Positions 33,501 to 44,820 of a DNA stretch of 64,000 nucleotides are shown here, piece by piece. Every line of letters begins with the position of its first letter. Position 1 is the stretch's first letter. The stretch comes from Mesorhabditis belari (Eukaryota > Nematoda > Chromadorea > Rhabditida > Rhabditidae): NCBI GenBank assembly GCA_958450365.1, contig CAUEEP010000925.1, forward strand, positions 1,752,001 through 1,816,000, in the 5' to 3' direction. Position numbers and translations under genes: made by a program. Under the pieces are notes generated by a model. That model was not told where the DNA came from. It searched no databases and saw only the letters and a list, made by a program, of their open reading frames with translations.

Positions 33501-36500
33501 CTGGAAGGCAATTTGATGATTTAAAGGAAAAAAAATGAGGATTTTCTACGATTTAGCGATGCTCGATTTGCACCACGATAGCTAGCTGATCAAAAATGAG
33601 AAAAGCCGTCAATGCTTAGAATCTTTTGCAATCATCGTCTATTCTGGATGTCATGCTAGCGATACGTCACGTAAAAGAACTGATTATTGTAATATTCCGC
33701 GATGCTCCAAATGACGCTTGTAACTTGGGTGATTGTAGAATAAAAAAGTGAAAAACCAGAAAAAAAAGTTTCGAATTGAAGGAAATGAAAGGAAATGAAA
33801 TCTAAAATGAAAAGATTTTCCATTTTCTTTGTTTTCCAGACTCTAGAGCTCCTCCCGGAGGCTCATCTTACAAATGGGCACTGAGCACACTCCTCTCCTC
33901 TTCCCCGCCCTTTCTTAGCTAAACAATGAGTTTCTGGTCGCTCTTTTAGCATTTTCTGCCAATCTGGAGTGCAGCTTGGCTGAATAGCGCAAAAAGAACG
34001 GCTGTTCTGGCGGGGAAAATTCGATGTGAATGGGAGAAGTAGCTGATGAATTACAAATGCTTTACTAATCGGCTTTTGAGTTTTTTTTTGTTTGTTTTGG
34101 GGTTCCTGGTAGGCACATGAGCGTCTGCGTGGGTCAGAATAAGAAAATGATAAAGTTGGCTTGAGGGGGTCTGCTGTGATCCAGCATCAGGTTCAGGACT
34201 GGGTCAATTTCTAGCTCAAAACAGGCTTGACAGGTAAACTTGCAGATGGACTTTCAATTATGGATGTCAGTTTAGTGTTAGGGATAGGAATATACAGGTA
34301 TTGTAGACTAGAGTGTTTAGGGCTGGGTCTTCGGTTCAGGACTGGGTCAATTTCTCGCTCAAAACAGGCTTGACAGGAAAACTTTCTGATGGACTTTCAA
34401 TTATGGATGTCAGTTTAGTGTTAGGTATAGGAATATACGGGTATTGTAGACTAGAGTGGTTAGGGCTGGGTCTTCGGTTCAGGACTGGGTCAATTTCTCG
34501 CTCAAAACAGGCTTGACAGGAAAACTTTCTGATGGACTTTCAATTATGGATGTCAGTTTAGTGTTAGGTATAGGAATATACGGGTATTGTAGACTAGAGT
34601 GGTTAGGGCTGGGTCTTCGGTTCAGGACTGGGCGAATTCCTCGCCCATAGAAGGCTGTATTCCGAAAATTTGCATTTATTTTTAAGATATGGATATCACG
34701 GAAAATATTTCAGCTAACGATACCCTGTGTAAGTGTTTTTCTGGATAATTTACCTATCCAGCCTCAACACCTCCACCTCCACTACTACCAGCGCCTCTCC
34801 GTCAATCACCCAAGAATCACTTGACGTCAATTACTTGACTTCCACTTTTTCTGGCCTACTGACATCCAGAATGAACAATGCTAGGGGGATTTCAGTATCT
34901 TTCCGACTGAATACTCAAATTACAGCCTTGATTCGGGTTTGAAGTCATTTCTCCGTCATTTTATTTCCTCTAGTCTAACTTCTATTGGATAATCAGCGAA
35001 GCTGGAAGTCACACTTTTCGAAAATCTCTTTAGAAGGAAGAAATTTTGCATAAAAAGACGCAAGGAAAATGGGCGGACACAGTTGACGTGGAAATTTCTC
35101 GAATTTCAACAAAGCCAGAAAAATCTTTTCGAATATTCAGCGAAGCTGGAAGTCACAGAAAAAGATGGATCACAGAAAAGTGATATTTTATGCAAATTTT
35201 GAGTGCTAGTAAATAGGTGTATTGTGTAGTGATTCGCCAAAAAACTGGTTTCAAAAAGTTTTTTTTGCGAAAATTTTGTCATGTGACATCCAGATGGGGA
35301 AATGGTTTTCAAAAAAAAGGCCAATCTTTTTAAAAACATGCAAATTTCGGCGAGGAACGCCAAAAGGGGTTTTTTTGCGGACCAAATACGGACCCTGCCA
35401 TTTTTTGCCGGGAAAACTCCGCAAATGAACCCACTTTTTGGGCTCAATTTTCAGCCATTTCCAGCTTTTCGGCCTTTCCTTTGTCGGAAAAGGGCAAAAT
35501 TGTGGCAAAACTCGACTGGAACTGATTGCCTCAAAAAAAAGTCGGAATTCCCCAAGAATTTTGACACAACAAAACTGGAAACGAGAAACTGGAAGGCACA
35601 AAAGAGAATTCGATAAATTTTTCTTGTTTTTAAGCTGTTTAAAAATTATGGAATTTGTATGGTTTGGGACTGGGTCAAAAATGTGCAAACGCAGGCCATC
35701 TAGTGCACTGGCTTTTCGATTTCTGAGTGATCTGGATGGCACTCGACGCATTCGAACAAACTTTTTCACCAAATTACGTCATTTGAATTTAAGGCAATTT
35801 GTGTGGTTTGGGACTGGGTCAAAAATGTGCAAACGCAGGCCATCTAGTGCACTGGCTTTTCGATTTCTGAGTGATCTGGATGGCACACGACGCATTGGAA
35901 CAAACGTTTTCATTAAATTACGTCATTTGACTTTACGGCAATTTGTGTGGTTCGGGACTGGGGGAAAAGGGAGAAACGCGAGCCACCTAGTGCACCAAAA
36001 CTTGCAATTTTCGGCGACCTGGATGTCATTCTTGCTCGCCAGCAAGTCAGATTTGGGAATTTTTGAAAAATAGAAATTTTCAAATTTCAAAAATTTTGAA
36101 ACTTTCTAAATTTCAAAAAATATTTTCCAACTTCTCAAACTCCCAAAAATAAAATTTCTTAAAACCAATCTTTCAAAGATTTAAAGATCCACTCGTTTTT
36201 AGGCTTTGTCCAGTTATTTTTTATTTTCAAGGCCTTTTTGCGGAGCCCTACGCGGAGGAAATTGAGTTTACTCAAAAATCTCGAAGATTTTCAAGGCAAC
36301 AAAACTTTTTTGAAATCTAGCCCGTCATCCTGGATGGCACAGCACAGGAAAATAAAGTTTTCTTTCGAAAATTCAAAAATTCAAAAATTTGAAATTTTAA
36401 AAAATTTACCAAAAAAGCCGAGTTCTCGATGAGTTGGAGAGCCAAAATTTTGAGCATTTTTGTGAAATCTTAGAATTTTAGTTTTAGTGAATGAATTTTA

Positions 36501-39500
36501 GATGTAAAATGGGATTTTGGTCACTTAAAAGGTCTGAAAATCGTGTTCTTCAGGGTGACGCAAAATTTGAGGCCAAAATTGGCGCCTATGCCCGGAAATT
36601 GGGGGTTTTGGAAAGAGTTTGGCAAGATTTACGGCCATCTATTAATGGGACGGGTGATTTTTTGGCCGATTTCGAAATCATGGAGCTCACGTAGACAAAA
36701 ATGAACATTTCAAGTCGAAAAGTCAAAAAAGGAAATTTTGAAAAAAATTTCTTTTGGAATCGAGTGGAGGGAAATTTCCGTAACGCGTCACCTGACGATT
36801 CTGGCTAGATGAAACTGTCTTGTGACATCCAGAATTAGCATTGAATGGAAAAGTTTTGAAATTTGCATGCTAATTCGCGAGAAAACTGTCTAGTCTATCG
36901 CCTCTATCGCCACCTGGGGAAGAGCTGGAATTTCCCGGAAATGCCCAGAAATCACAAATATTTCAATCACATTTACTACAATGCCACCCAGCTAGGGCTT
37001 AGCACCAGTGATCGGTGGAGGTTGACACGGAATTTCCCATCAAAAGCGTCCAGTCCTATATCGTCGGGGCATCTAATTTCCAAAACGCGCCAACTGACGA
37101 TTCTAGCTGGATGAAACTGTCTTGTGACATCCAGAATTAGCATTGAATAGGAAAGTTTTGAAATTTGCATGCGAATTTGCGAGAAAAACAGCGCCAACTG
37201 GGGAGCTGGAATTTCCCAGAAACAAAATTTCCAGAAATCGCAAAAATTTCAATTACACCCACTCCAATGCTATCCAGCTAGGGCTTAGCATTGGTGATCG
37301 ACGGGGGTCGACACGAAATTTTCCATCAAAAGCGTCCAGTCCTCTATCGCCATCTATTCGCCGGGCGATAATTCGATTTCCCGTTCTCACTCCTTTTCCC
37401 ATGCCAATACCCATCACTAACCCGGCTCTTGCGGAAAAAAAACGGCTGTCTTTTCCAGAGGGAACCTCTTGAAAGGACATCTCCGGAAAATCGAAACTCC
37501 GTCTTTTTCTGGTCACAGAATTCATAACTCGAAGATTCGCAGAAATCGCAAAAATTTCAATCACACTCACTCCAATGTCATCCAGCTTGGGTTTAGCACC
37601 GGTGAGCGGTGGGGGTTGACGCAGGATTTCCCATCTAAAGCGTCCAGTCCTATATTGTCATCTTTTCGGATGGCGATAATTCGGCTTTCCCTTTGCCGAA
37701 ATCGTTTAAAACAAAGAAATGCTATCCAGAACACGAGATGGTTGTTGTAATTAGAAAATTGAGAGCAAAAGAATAGCTTTAAGGTCGACTTAAAGTTTGG
37801 TCGACTCCGATCCACTCCTATCCACCTCGGTTCACTTCCCCGTTGGTCTTTTGATCAATAAAATGTTCTCTTTTCATTAGTCAGGGCATTAATTGGGTTT
37901 TTCGTGTTTCCTGGGAGAAGGGAGGGAAATGGCAGGTGACTCTTTTCTAGTAATTGTCTCGAATGGTCAAGTGATTTAGGGACTAGGCCAGGAAAATTGG
38001 ACTGACTATAGGAAATAGATTTTGAGTTGAAGAAAATGGAGATCTGGAAGTCACAGCAGACTTTGAGAACAAGGAAAAGGTCGATTTTGAATTTTAAAAA
38101 ATTTTTGAAAAAAAAAATTTGCATTGAAAAAAAATTTGCATTAAAAATAAAAATTTTTTTTTTGAAAACTCCCAAAACTAGCTTTGTATTTAGATGCTGT
38201 GCGTTCCAGATTGAAATGTCTGTGATTTCAAATTTCCGGAAAGCGGTTCCTGGTTGGAGAAAATGCTCGAGAAGTTAAATTCTCGATTTTCAAGCTCTTC
38301 TTTCAAGATTTTTCCAAGAATTCGACATTTTTGAGAATTCCGAAAGTTGACCGACCTGTTTCGCCAATTTCCTGCCCATTTCGAGGAAGTACGCGGCTTT
38401 CCTGAGGTCACTTTGATAGAAAAAGTCAAGTGAGAGACTCGAGAGGGCTCTCATTTCCCCGGCCACATCTCCGCATTCACGAGCCAGCTTCAGGTGTCGC
38501 AAGTGGAATTCGGTGGCTGAAAAAGGATTTGATTTGAATTCGAAAGCAAAGTGTGCATGGATTTTAATAGTTTCAAAAAGTAGCTATCTTGGGGTGCGAT
38601 TGGGGAGTATGAAATGGTGACACTGGAGGGTTTGGAAAGAGTTTAGCAAGATTTACGGCCATCTATTGATGAAACAGGTCATTTTTTGGCCAATTTTGAA
38701 ATCATGGAGCTCACGTAGACAGAAAATGATAATTTCAAGTCGAAAAGTCAAAAATGAAAATTTTGAAAAAATTTCAGTTAGAGGGAAATTTCCGTAACGC
38801 GTCAATTGACGATTCTAGCTGGATGAAACTGTCTAGAGACATCCAGAATTAGCATTGAATAGGAAAGTTTTGAAATTTGCATACGAATTTGCGAGAAAAA
38901 TGTCCAGTCCTCTATCTCCACCTGGGGAAGAGCTGGAATTTCCCAGAAATGCCCAGAAATCACAAATATTTCAATCACATTCCCTCCAATGCCATCCAGC
39001 TAGGGCTTAACACCAGTGATCGGTGGAGGTTGATGCGGAATTTCCCATCAAAAGCGTCCAGTCCTATATCGTCCGGGCATCTAATTTCCAAAACGCGCCA
39101 ACTGACGATTCTAGCTGGATGAAACTGTCTTGTGACATCCAGAATTAGCATTGAATGGAAAAGTTTTGAAATTTGCATGCGAATTTGTGCGAAAAACAGC
39201 ACCACTAGCTTCAGGATTGGTTTTTTGCGTGGAAAAGTCCTGGTTTTCGTCAAATCATGGGAAAAGCAGTCACGTGGAAGAAAAGCACCCCTTAGAAACT
39301 TTAAAAGAGGACTTTGGCCACTTGAAAACGTCAATTTCACACGTTAAAATTTTTTTTTTGGAAAATTTGAAAAATTCAAGTAAACAACCCGGTTTTTGCC
39401 ATTGATTTGCCCAAATTTCTCACCCAATGGATAGTCCTTGATCGCTATCGCCGCGTTTGCCAGCGAGAAGCAATTCTGCGCCTCCGCGTACTTGTCCTCG

Positions 39501-42500
39501 GTCTCGTGCGCCACCGAGTAGGCCAGGCGGTAGTACTCGATCGCTTTGCGAGCCTAAATTCGAATATCTGATAGATTTTTATAAATAATTTTTTGAAATT
39601 CGGTCATTCTGGATGTCACAACAAATTCTGGTTTAGTTAAAAGGGGAAAAAATGAAAATTGAATAAGTTGATTTCTGACGTTACAGGACTGAGTGATTTT
39701 AGAGATGAATATGCTAGCTAGCTGGTTGACTCGAATAAATTTGGGCCTTCTGGAATGCACTAAGCCCACCTCGTTCAGCATCATATGCGCGTTGGCCAAA
39801 TTTGTGTAGGCTCGACGAGACGCTTGTCGATCGCCGAACTGGTGCGCGATGTCGAGACGCTAAAATTTTTTCAACTCAACCAGCACTCATTCTGGATGTC
39901 ACACTTTCATTTGGAGCACTTAAAAATCGAATTTCTTTATTTTCGGACCACCTGCATATGGTAGTCGACAGCGCCGCGAAAATCGCGAAGAATATAAAAG
40001 TTGTTGCCCAAATGTCCGAGAATTCGGCCGACGAACATCGAGTCGTTTAGCGTGCGTGCCAGATCGAGGTTCACCCTTAAAATCAGCTCAATTTTCCATA
40101 TAAAAACCTTAGAATTTTCGGTGAACGTCATTTGTACCGTAGCTGATGGATTAAAATTTGAAAAACGGTTTTAAACCACTTCCATCATGGTCCGTGAGGT
40201 CCAGATTGGCCGTAAATTAAGCGCTAATTGGGTAAAAATGAATTCTCGTGGGATAAATTCGCTCAAAATCGATCGCTTACCTGAAATAGTCGTTGCTCTT
40301 GTTTAGATCATCTTTCGCTTGTTGCCATGTCGGTCCGTCGACATCATTTGTCGATGGACACATCCGGGAAAGCTCTTTCCCCCGAGCTTGATGCGCAGTA
40401 CCCAAATGAAACAAGGCACGCGATTCGAGGAACTGAAATTTCGGAGAATGGTTAGAATTGAAAGGAATTTGAGGGATAGAATTGTTTTGAAGCAATCTTA
40501 GAACCCTAATTGGCTTCCTAGCTAGGCCATTTTCTTACAAGATAGACTCAGGAAGGCTCAGGAAGGCTCAGAAAGGCTCAGGAAGGCTCAGGAAGGCTCA
40601 GGAAGGCTACAAGATAGGCTTAATTGACAGAAACGTAACGTAAACATTTGTCGGTTCTTTTTGCCATTGGTTTGCCAGCCCAGCTCCTTCCAATTTGACT
40701 ATTTTGACTATCATTCGATGCAGAATTGAATTGCGCTTCGAATGACACCAAGATGACCTCAGAATATAGTATCCATGCCAAGTTATGCGGCAAAAAGTAA
40801 AGTGGGCGGGGCTCAGCTTTTTAGCCAATAACTTTGCTTGAATATTATATTTTGAGTTCGTTTTGGTGTCATTCGATGCGGCTTCGATTCTGCGTCGAAT
40901 GACACCAAAATGACCTCAGAATATAGTATCCATGCAGATCTATTGGCTAAACTCCGCCCACTTTACTTTTTGTCTCATAACTTTGCTTGAATATTATATT
41001 TTGAGTTCTTTTTGGTGTCATTCGATGCGGAATTCGATTCTGCATCGAATGATAGTCAAAATAGACAAATTGGAAGGAGCTGGGCTGAGAAAAACACGAA
41101 AAACAATGTTAAAAAGAACCAATAGATGTTTTCATTACAAGTCTAGAACAATTGAAGTCTAACCAGCCCTGTTTTCGACTCACCCGATCGTTCAATTGTT
41201 TCGCTAGCTTGAGTTGCGTTTCGAAGTATGACAAAGCCATCTCATATTGTCCCACGGCTTTCATCGCGTTTCCGAGATTCCCGCACGCTTTCGCCTCACC
41301 CGTTCGATCGTTGAGCACCCTAGAGAAAGAGATTTTCACTATTTTTCCCTATTTTCCACTATTTTTCACTATTTTTCCCTATTTTTCGCTATTTTTCCGA
41401 ATCCTGGAGCTCAAAGCTTGAGTTGAAAACTTTTAAAGAAAAATAGAGTCGATTTCGATTTTTCTCTACTACGTGACATCCAGGATAGACAAAGGAAAAA
41501 GATTTTCTCAAAAAAAAAACAAATTAGGAACCCTTTTAAGGCCTTAACTCTATTCGTGAGGTCCAGGATTGATGGAACAAGGAGAAATTTTGGGGATTGT
41601 TTTGTAAGAAGCTTTAAAAGCAGCATAAGACTCACCTGGCCAACAGCAAATCGTTTCGGTGAAACTCGATGGCTTTCGAGTAGGATCCGACGGAGAAAAA
41701 GGCGTTTCCTAGTTGGGAGTAAATGGCGGAAAGGGTCAGTAAATCGGAGGTGCCGATGGCGATTGCCGCCTCCATCGATTCGATTCCTGGAAATTTTGAA
41801 AGAATTGGGTGTTGGCTAACTGTTGGCTGGCTCGGGCTTAGGCTTGGACTTAGGCTTAGGTTTGGGCTCAGGCTCAGGCTTAGGCTTGGACTTAGTGCGA
41901 AAGCTCGTGGTTAGCGCCTCGCAGTGAGTCTATGTGGGTTTGGGTTAACCCCCCATTTTCTGGATGACGTTAGGCTAAGGCTTAGGCTTGGGTCAAGGCT
42001 TGGGCTCAGGCTTGGGCTTGGGCTTGGGCCTTGGCCTAGGCTCCTCTAAGCCCAAGCCGAAGCAAGAATCTAGCATCAATTCATCCTTTGATTTGGTGTT
42101 TGGGGTCTGGAAAGGCCTAGCTATGGACTGAGCCTAAGCCTGAGCCTAAGCTCGAAGTCTAAGCCTAAGCCTAAAGCTGAGCCTGGGCCCGAGCCTAAGC
42201 CTGAGCCCAAACCTTGACCCAAGCATAAACCTAAGCCTAAGCCCAAGCCTAAGCCTGAGCCTAAACTTGAAAATGGTTTGGTTTTCGTCAAATTAGGTTT
42301 GAGAATTGGCCAGATAGGAAAAAATGGAAAAAAATGACCCAGCTCGAAGTTCAGGATCGCGTTTAAAAAGCTTTACGCGCTCCGAGACAGGTAGGCTAGT
42401 GGATAAGGCGCTTGGATACAAAGCGAGACAATCCCTCTTTGCTCTGGTTCGATTCCTCCTCGCGCCAACTATTTTGGAATTCTTCGCAAATTCCTTTTCT

Positions 42501-43000
42501 CTATCTTTGCTTTAAGTAGTTATGTTTTAGGCTCGTTTACTACTTCTAATGATGCTTATAGAACTGTAGAGTAGCTTGGAAAGTGGATGGCGATTATTCC
42601 GATGATTTTCAAATGATTTTCAAAACTGATTTATTTTTTTAGAAAACCTTGTTTCGAAAGAGCCCAGAAAGAGCCCTCTTTCGAAATTTCCTCTCCAAAA
42701 ACGATTCCTATAATGTTTTTCGAGCTCAATGACCTCCAGGATTAATAGATCAGTTCTTATTTTCTATGCTTTCCGCAATTTGATTCAAATTTCGAGCATG
42801 AACGCTTTTTGACCGCTTCACCGTTTCTAATGGCTCTTTTTTCGGGAAAAATCCAACATTTTTCACTCAAATGCACTCCAGATTGGAAAAATTTGAGAAA
42901 ATTTTCCTTTCCCCGACTCACCACGATCAAAATGCCCATCGCGAATCAAACGCTCGCCCTCTTTCGCCACCTCCAAACACCGCTCATTTCGGTCTTTCAT
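27507..43000 (-). CDS. ags-3: AGS-3/LGN (GPSM) homologue: TPR plus four GoLoco motifs
   Basis: Fifteen exons in perfect phase give 593 aa: 43000-42922, 41786-41636, 41319-41184, 40432-40281, 40075-39952, 39859-39770, 39553-39424, 38516-38356, 31046-30957, 30589-30434, 29704-29619, 29538-29462, 29392-29275, 28939-28771 and 27569-27507. The N-terminal half is LGN-type TPR repeats (LSAIYSQLGNAFF, GEAKACGNLGNAMKAVGQYE, ASRRAYTNLANAHMML). The C-terminal half has four GoLoco motifs ending in the acidic-Q-R triad: FFDLLLNVQGKRLNDQR, FIEYLLAAQGRRMEEQR, LYDLVIKSQSKRFNDQR and, split by an intron, IVLKMAAGRLDDQR. The family binds Galpha-i/o-GDP and links it to spindle or neuronal signalling. The ATG follows an in-frame TGA and a TTTCAG acceptor at about 43040. 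Introns are swollen with repeats (intron 8 is 7.3 kb). The exon-13 donor is a GTGAGTTCCAG box. Confidence 0.93.
27624..28400. repeat. Repeat family B, tandem and partly inverted
   Basis: AACTTTGC plus ATATTWTATTTTGAGTTCGT recurs near 27739, 27881, 28018, 28160 and 28318, mostly 137-142 bp apart, with the inverted partner GACACCAAAATGACYTCAGA between. No 11-bp box. Family B also occurs at 40690-41070. Lies in the last ags-3 intron. Confidence 0.85.
28984..30318 (-). repeat. Box arrays in ags-3 introns
   Basis: Boxes at 28984, 29124, 29264, 29430, then 29740, 29883, 30024, 30166 and 30308. Gaps are 140-143 apart from 166 at 29430 and 310 over an exon. The second series carries AGTACGGTAGCT about half-way between boxes. 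Confidence 0.9.
30648..30872. repeat. ACCAAA / TTTGGT hairpin
   Basis: About 60 bp of (ACCAAAA)n at 30648-30712 faces about 60 bp of (TTTTGGT)n at 30812-30872 across a 100-bp loop. The arms are complementary. In an ags-3 intron. Confidence 0.85.
32320..32402 (-). tRNA. tRNA-like sequence, degenerate
   Basis: Minus strand: TGGCGCAATCGGTAGTGC and GGTTCGATCCC with a long variable region. The acceptor and anticodon stems are not clear. In ags-3 intron 8. Confidence 0.35.
32934..34116 (-). repeat. Box array running from tandem into unique sequence
   Basis: Boxes at 32934, 33076, 33218 and 33360 lie in a clear tandem repeat (GGTCGATCTGGAACGCACA). The same spacing then continues through unrelated DNA: 33501 (CTGGAAGGCAA), 33644 (CTGGATGTCAT), 33964 (CTGGAGTGCAG) and 34106 (CTGGTAGGCAC). 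Confidence 0.9.
34260..34699 (-). repeat. 143-bp tandem repeat
   Basis: ATGGATGTCAG at 34260, 34403 and 34546, then ATGGATATCAC at 34689 (143 bp each). Units include GGTTCAGGACTGGGTCAATT and TTGTAGACTAGAG. One forward frame stays open across the array; I regard it as non-coding. Confidence 0.85.
35589..36029 (-). repeat. 143-bp tandem repeat
   Basis: Boxes at 35589, 35732, 35876 and 36019. Units share TTTGTGTGGTTTGGGACTGG and CATCTAGTGCACTGGC. A 211-codon forward ORF runs through by chance. Confidence 0.85.
36680..39142. repeat. Composite repeat (two related blocks) in ags-3 intron 8 and beyond
   Basis: Block 1 (36491-37600) and block 2 (38600-39190) share GGTTGACRCGGAATTTCCCA, AAAGCGTCCAGTCCTATATC and CTTGTGACATCCAGAATTAG. 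Boxes: 36680, 36822, 36981, 37124, 37266, 37575, 37719, and 38704, 38836, 38989, 39132. ags-3 exon 8 (38356-38516) lies between the blocks. Confidence 0.75.
40555..40612. repeat. 10-bp minisatellite CAGGAAGGCT
   Basis: Six near-perfect copies of CAGGAAGGCT in an ags-3 intron. Confidence 0.85.
40690..41070. repeat. Repeat family B copies
   Basis: Same family as 27624-28400: TCATTCGATGCRGAATTSGA, AATGACACCAAGATGACCTC and TTATATTTTGAGTTC. Flanked on both sides by inverted text (AGCTCCTTCCAATTTG near 40680 and CAAATTGGAAGGAGCT near 41067), which look like terminal inverted repeats of a single insertion of about 400 bp. Confidence 0.75.
41829..42275. repeat. Head-to-head degenerate TTAGGC / GCCTAA repeats
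   Basis: From 41829 to 42035 the + strand is GGCTTAGGCTTGGACTTAGG-like (G-rich, TTAGGC type); from about 42040 to 42275 it is GCCTAAGCCTGAGCCTAAGC-like (C-rich). The two arms point at each other. All lies in ags-3 intron 1. Confidence 0.8.
42384..42467 (+). tRNA. tRNA-like sequence
   Basis: TAGGCTAGTGGATAAGGCGC (A box, D arm), a five-pair stem CGCTT/AAGCG with loop GGATACA, a long variable region, then GGTTCGATTCC (B box). Position 33 is not T and the acceptor stem does not form. Class-II-like tRNA relic in ags-3 intron 1. Confidence 0.4.
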
Positions 43001-43626
43001 TCAGCGGGCGGAGATCGAGTTGAGACTTGGAAAATGATCTGAAATCAATAGGAAATTGATAGGAAATTGATAGAAAACGATAGGAAAACGATAGGAAACG
43101 ATAGGAAAGCGATCTGAAATCAATTTAAATCAATTTAAATCAATTTAAATCAATCTAGATCAATCCAAATCAATTTAAATCGATCAAAATCAATCAAAAT
43201 CAATCTAAATCAATCTAAATCAATCTAAATCAATTTAAATCAATTTAAATCAATTTGAAATCAAATCCTGGATGTCACTAAAGCCGAAATAAGCAAAGAC
43301 AAAGACAAAGAATAAGCAAAGCAAAGAAATTAGAGCGAAGAGTAACCAGCAGTTAATAGTAAGTTAATTCTCGAAGATTTTCCCATTTTCTGATGCTGTG
43401 CATTCCAGGATGGGGAAAATAAGCAAAAATTTTTTGGCTATAGACAAGAAAACGCTTGGAAATCGACTGAAAGCAATAGCCAGAGCAATATTGGTTTTTT
43501 TAACAATGGAGGACATTAAATGAATTTTTGGGTGCCGTGCACTCCAGGAAAGCCCAAACAATGCTCAGAATTTGATTTTGATATTTTTCTGGGGGCTAAA
43601 ATCGGGTGATCAAGTTGACGGGGTGG
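43001..43626. promoter_or_regulatory. Divergent promoter region, ags-3 / small + gene
   Basis: About 625 bp between two start codons. 43039-43260 is a tandem of AATCAATTTA-like 10-bp units (about 20 copies), preceded by AGGAAATTGATAGGAAA units; A/T runs recur with helical period. Boxes at 43268(-), 43398(+) and 43537(+). Probable trans-splice acceptor for ags-3 at about 43039-43046 (minus strand TTTCAG). Confidence 0.6.
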
Positions 43627-44113
43627 ATGGGACAAATAGCGGGGTTTGGAAGGGCTGGAACGGTAAACATCAGCCCAGTGCGCTCCAGAACTCCGCTTGG
43701 ACCCTTCAAAACACTCATCCCAGCATTCACTGATCGGGAAATCGATCAGCTATGGAAAAAAGGTGGAGACAAGTAAGTTTTCTGGGGAACAAGTAAGTTT
43801 TCTGAGCTCGGAATCAAGCCAAAACCTGACAGAAACCTGCTGCGCCTTGCTGCGCCTTGCTGCGCCTTCCAGGATTTCGTTTGCGAGAATTTCCTTTTAA
43901 TTTCCCCATTCATTTCCCCCTTCAATTGAAATTTTTTCCTCTTGCAGTCAAAGAAATTCGACTCTCATTAAAAAATCGAATGCCACGAGACCAAAAACAG
44001 CAATTATTTCGATGAGAAGAATCGGCTTTGTGAAAGAAATGCTTTTTGAAATGAAATTTTCCTTTAGAGATTTTAAAGATGACAATTCTGAGGGATTTAG
44101 ACACGATTGTTAA
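43627..44113 (+). CDS. Small unrecognised protein, two exons
   Basis: Exons 43627-43772 and 43948-44113 join in phase (donor AA/GTAAGT, acceptor TCCTCTTGCAG) into 102 aa. Exon 1 contains GPFKTLIPAFTDREIDQLWK; exon 2 is basic then acidic (STLIKKSNATRPK, FRDFKDDNSEGF). An in-frame TAA lies upstream of the ATG. No family is recognised. The 11-bp box at 43678-43688 (GTGCGCTCCAG) falls inside the reading frame, encoding VRSR, one of few boxes in apparent coding sequence. It is transcribed away from ags-3. Confidence 0.5.
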
Positions 44114-44309
44114 CAAAAAAGCGGACATTTCAATGATTTAAAAGCCATTCCTGGAATGCACAAGTGCTAAAGAAGCCAGAAAATTGCCAATTTTGCCAAT
44201 TTTGAGAAAACGATAATACAACGAATTGATGGCTTTGGTTCAGTTACGCAATAATAATCGAAAGTCGAAAATTGATTTTCTGATTTAAAAACTGGATTCA
44301 AACAATTGT

Positions 44310-44820
44310 GTGACCTCCAGATAAGCCAAAAATTATGTCAGATTTTGAAAAGAAAGCCTTACAGCTAATGTACGGCTTTGGTTCAGTTACGCAATAATCT
44401 GCTTTTCTGAAAATTGTTTCATGATCAGAGAAATCGTTGCAAAAGATCATGTGCGTTCCAGATCGGCCAAAAAATTTGTCAGATTTTAAAAAGAAAGCCT
44501 TACAGCTAATGTTCGGCTTTGGTTCAGTTACGCAATAATCTGATTTTCGAAACTCCCTTTTCTGATCCAAAAAACTGGATGCAAAAGATCGTGTGCGTTC
44601 CAGATAGGCCAAAAAATTTGCCAGATTTTGAAAGCAAAGCTTTAAAGCTAATGTTCGGCCTTGGTTCAGTTACGCATTGATCTGATTTCTGAAAATTGCT
44701 TTTCTGATTTAAAAACTGGATTCAAACAACTGTGTGACCTCCAGATAAGCCAGAAAATTTGTCAGATTTTGAAAAGAAAGCCTTACAGCTAATGTTCGGC
44801 CTTTGGTTCAGTTACGCAAA
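44310..44820 (+). repeat. Four-unit array, TTGCGTAA family, inverted orientation
   Basis: Boxes at 44310, 44451, 44593 and 44734 (gaps 141-142), with GGTTCAGTTACGCAA ending 57 bp before the next box. This is the reverse complement of the family at 49.9-54 kb. Confidence 0.9.

Noticed and set aside
35438..36073. 211-codon forward ORF
   Set aside because: It runs through a 143-bp tandem repeat and overlaps boxes on the other strand; composition and repetition argue against coding.
36491..36694. 67-codon ORF with protein-like text (KRSENRVLQGDAKFEAKIGA)
   Set aside because: Part of its DNA recurs at 38.6 kb as a decayed repeat with stops, and it lies in the 7.3-kb ags-3 intron without splice partners.
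41829..42275. Ancestral chromosome end-to-end fusion
   Set aside because: The repeats lie in an intron of an intact gene whose flanking exons join in phase, and a related patch exists at 12.5 kb; a telomere-derived repeat is simpler.
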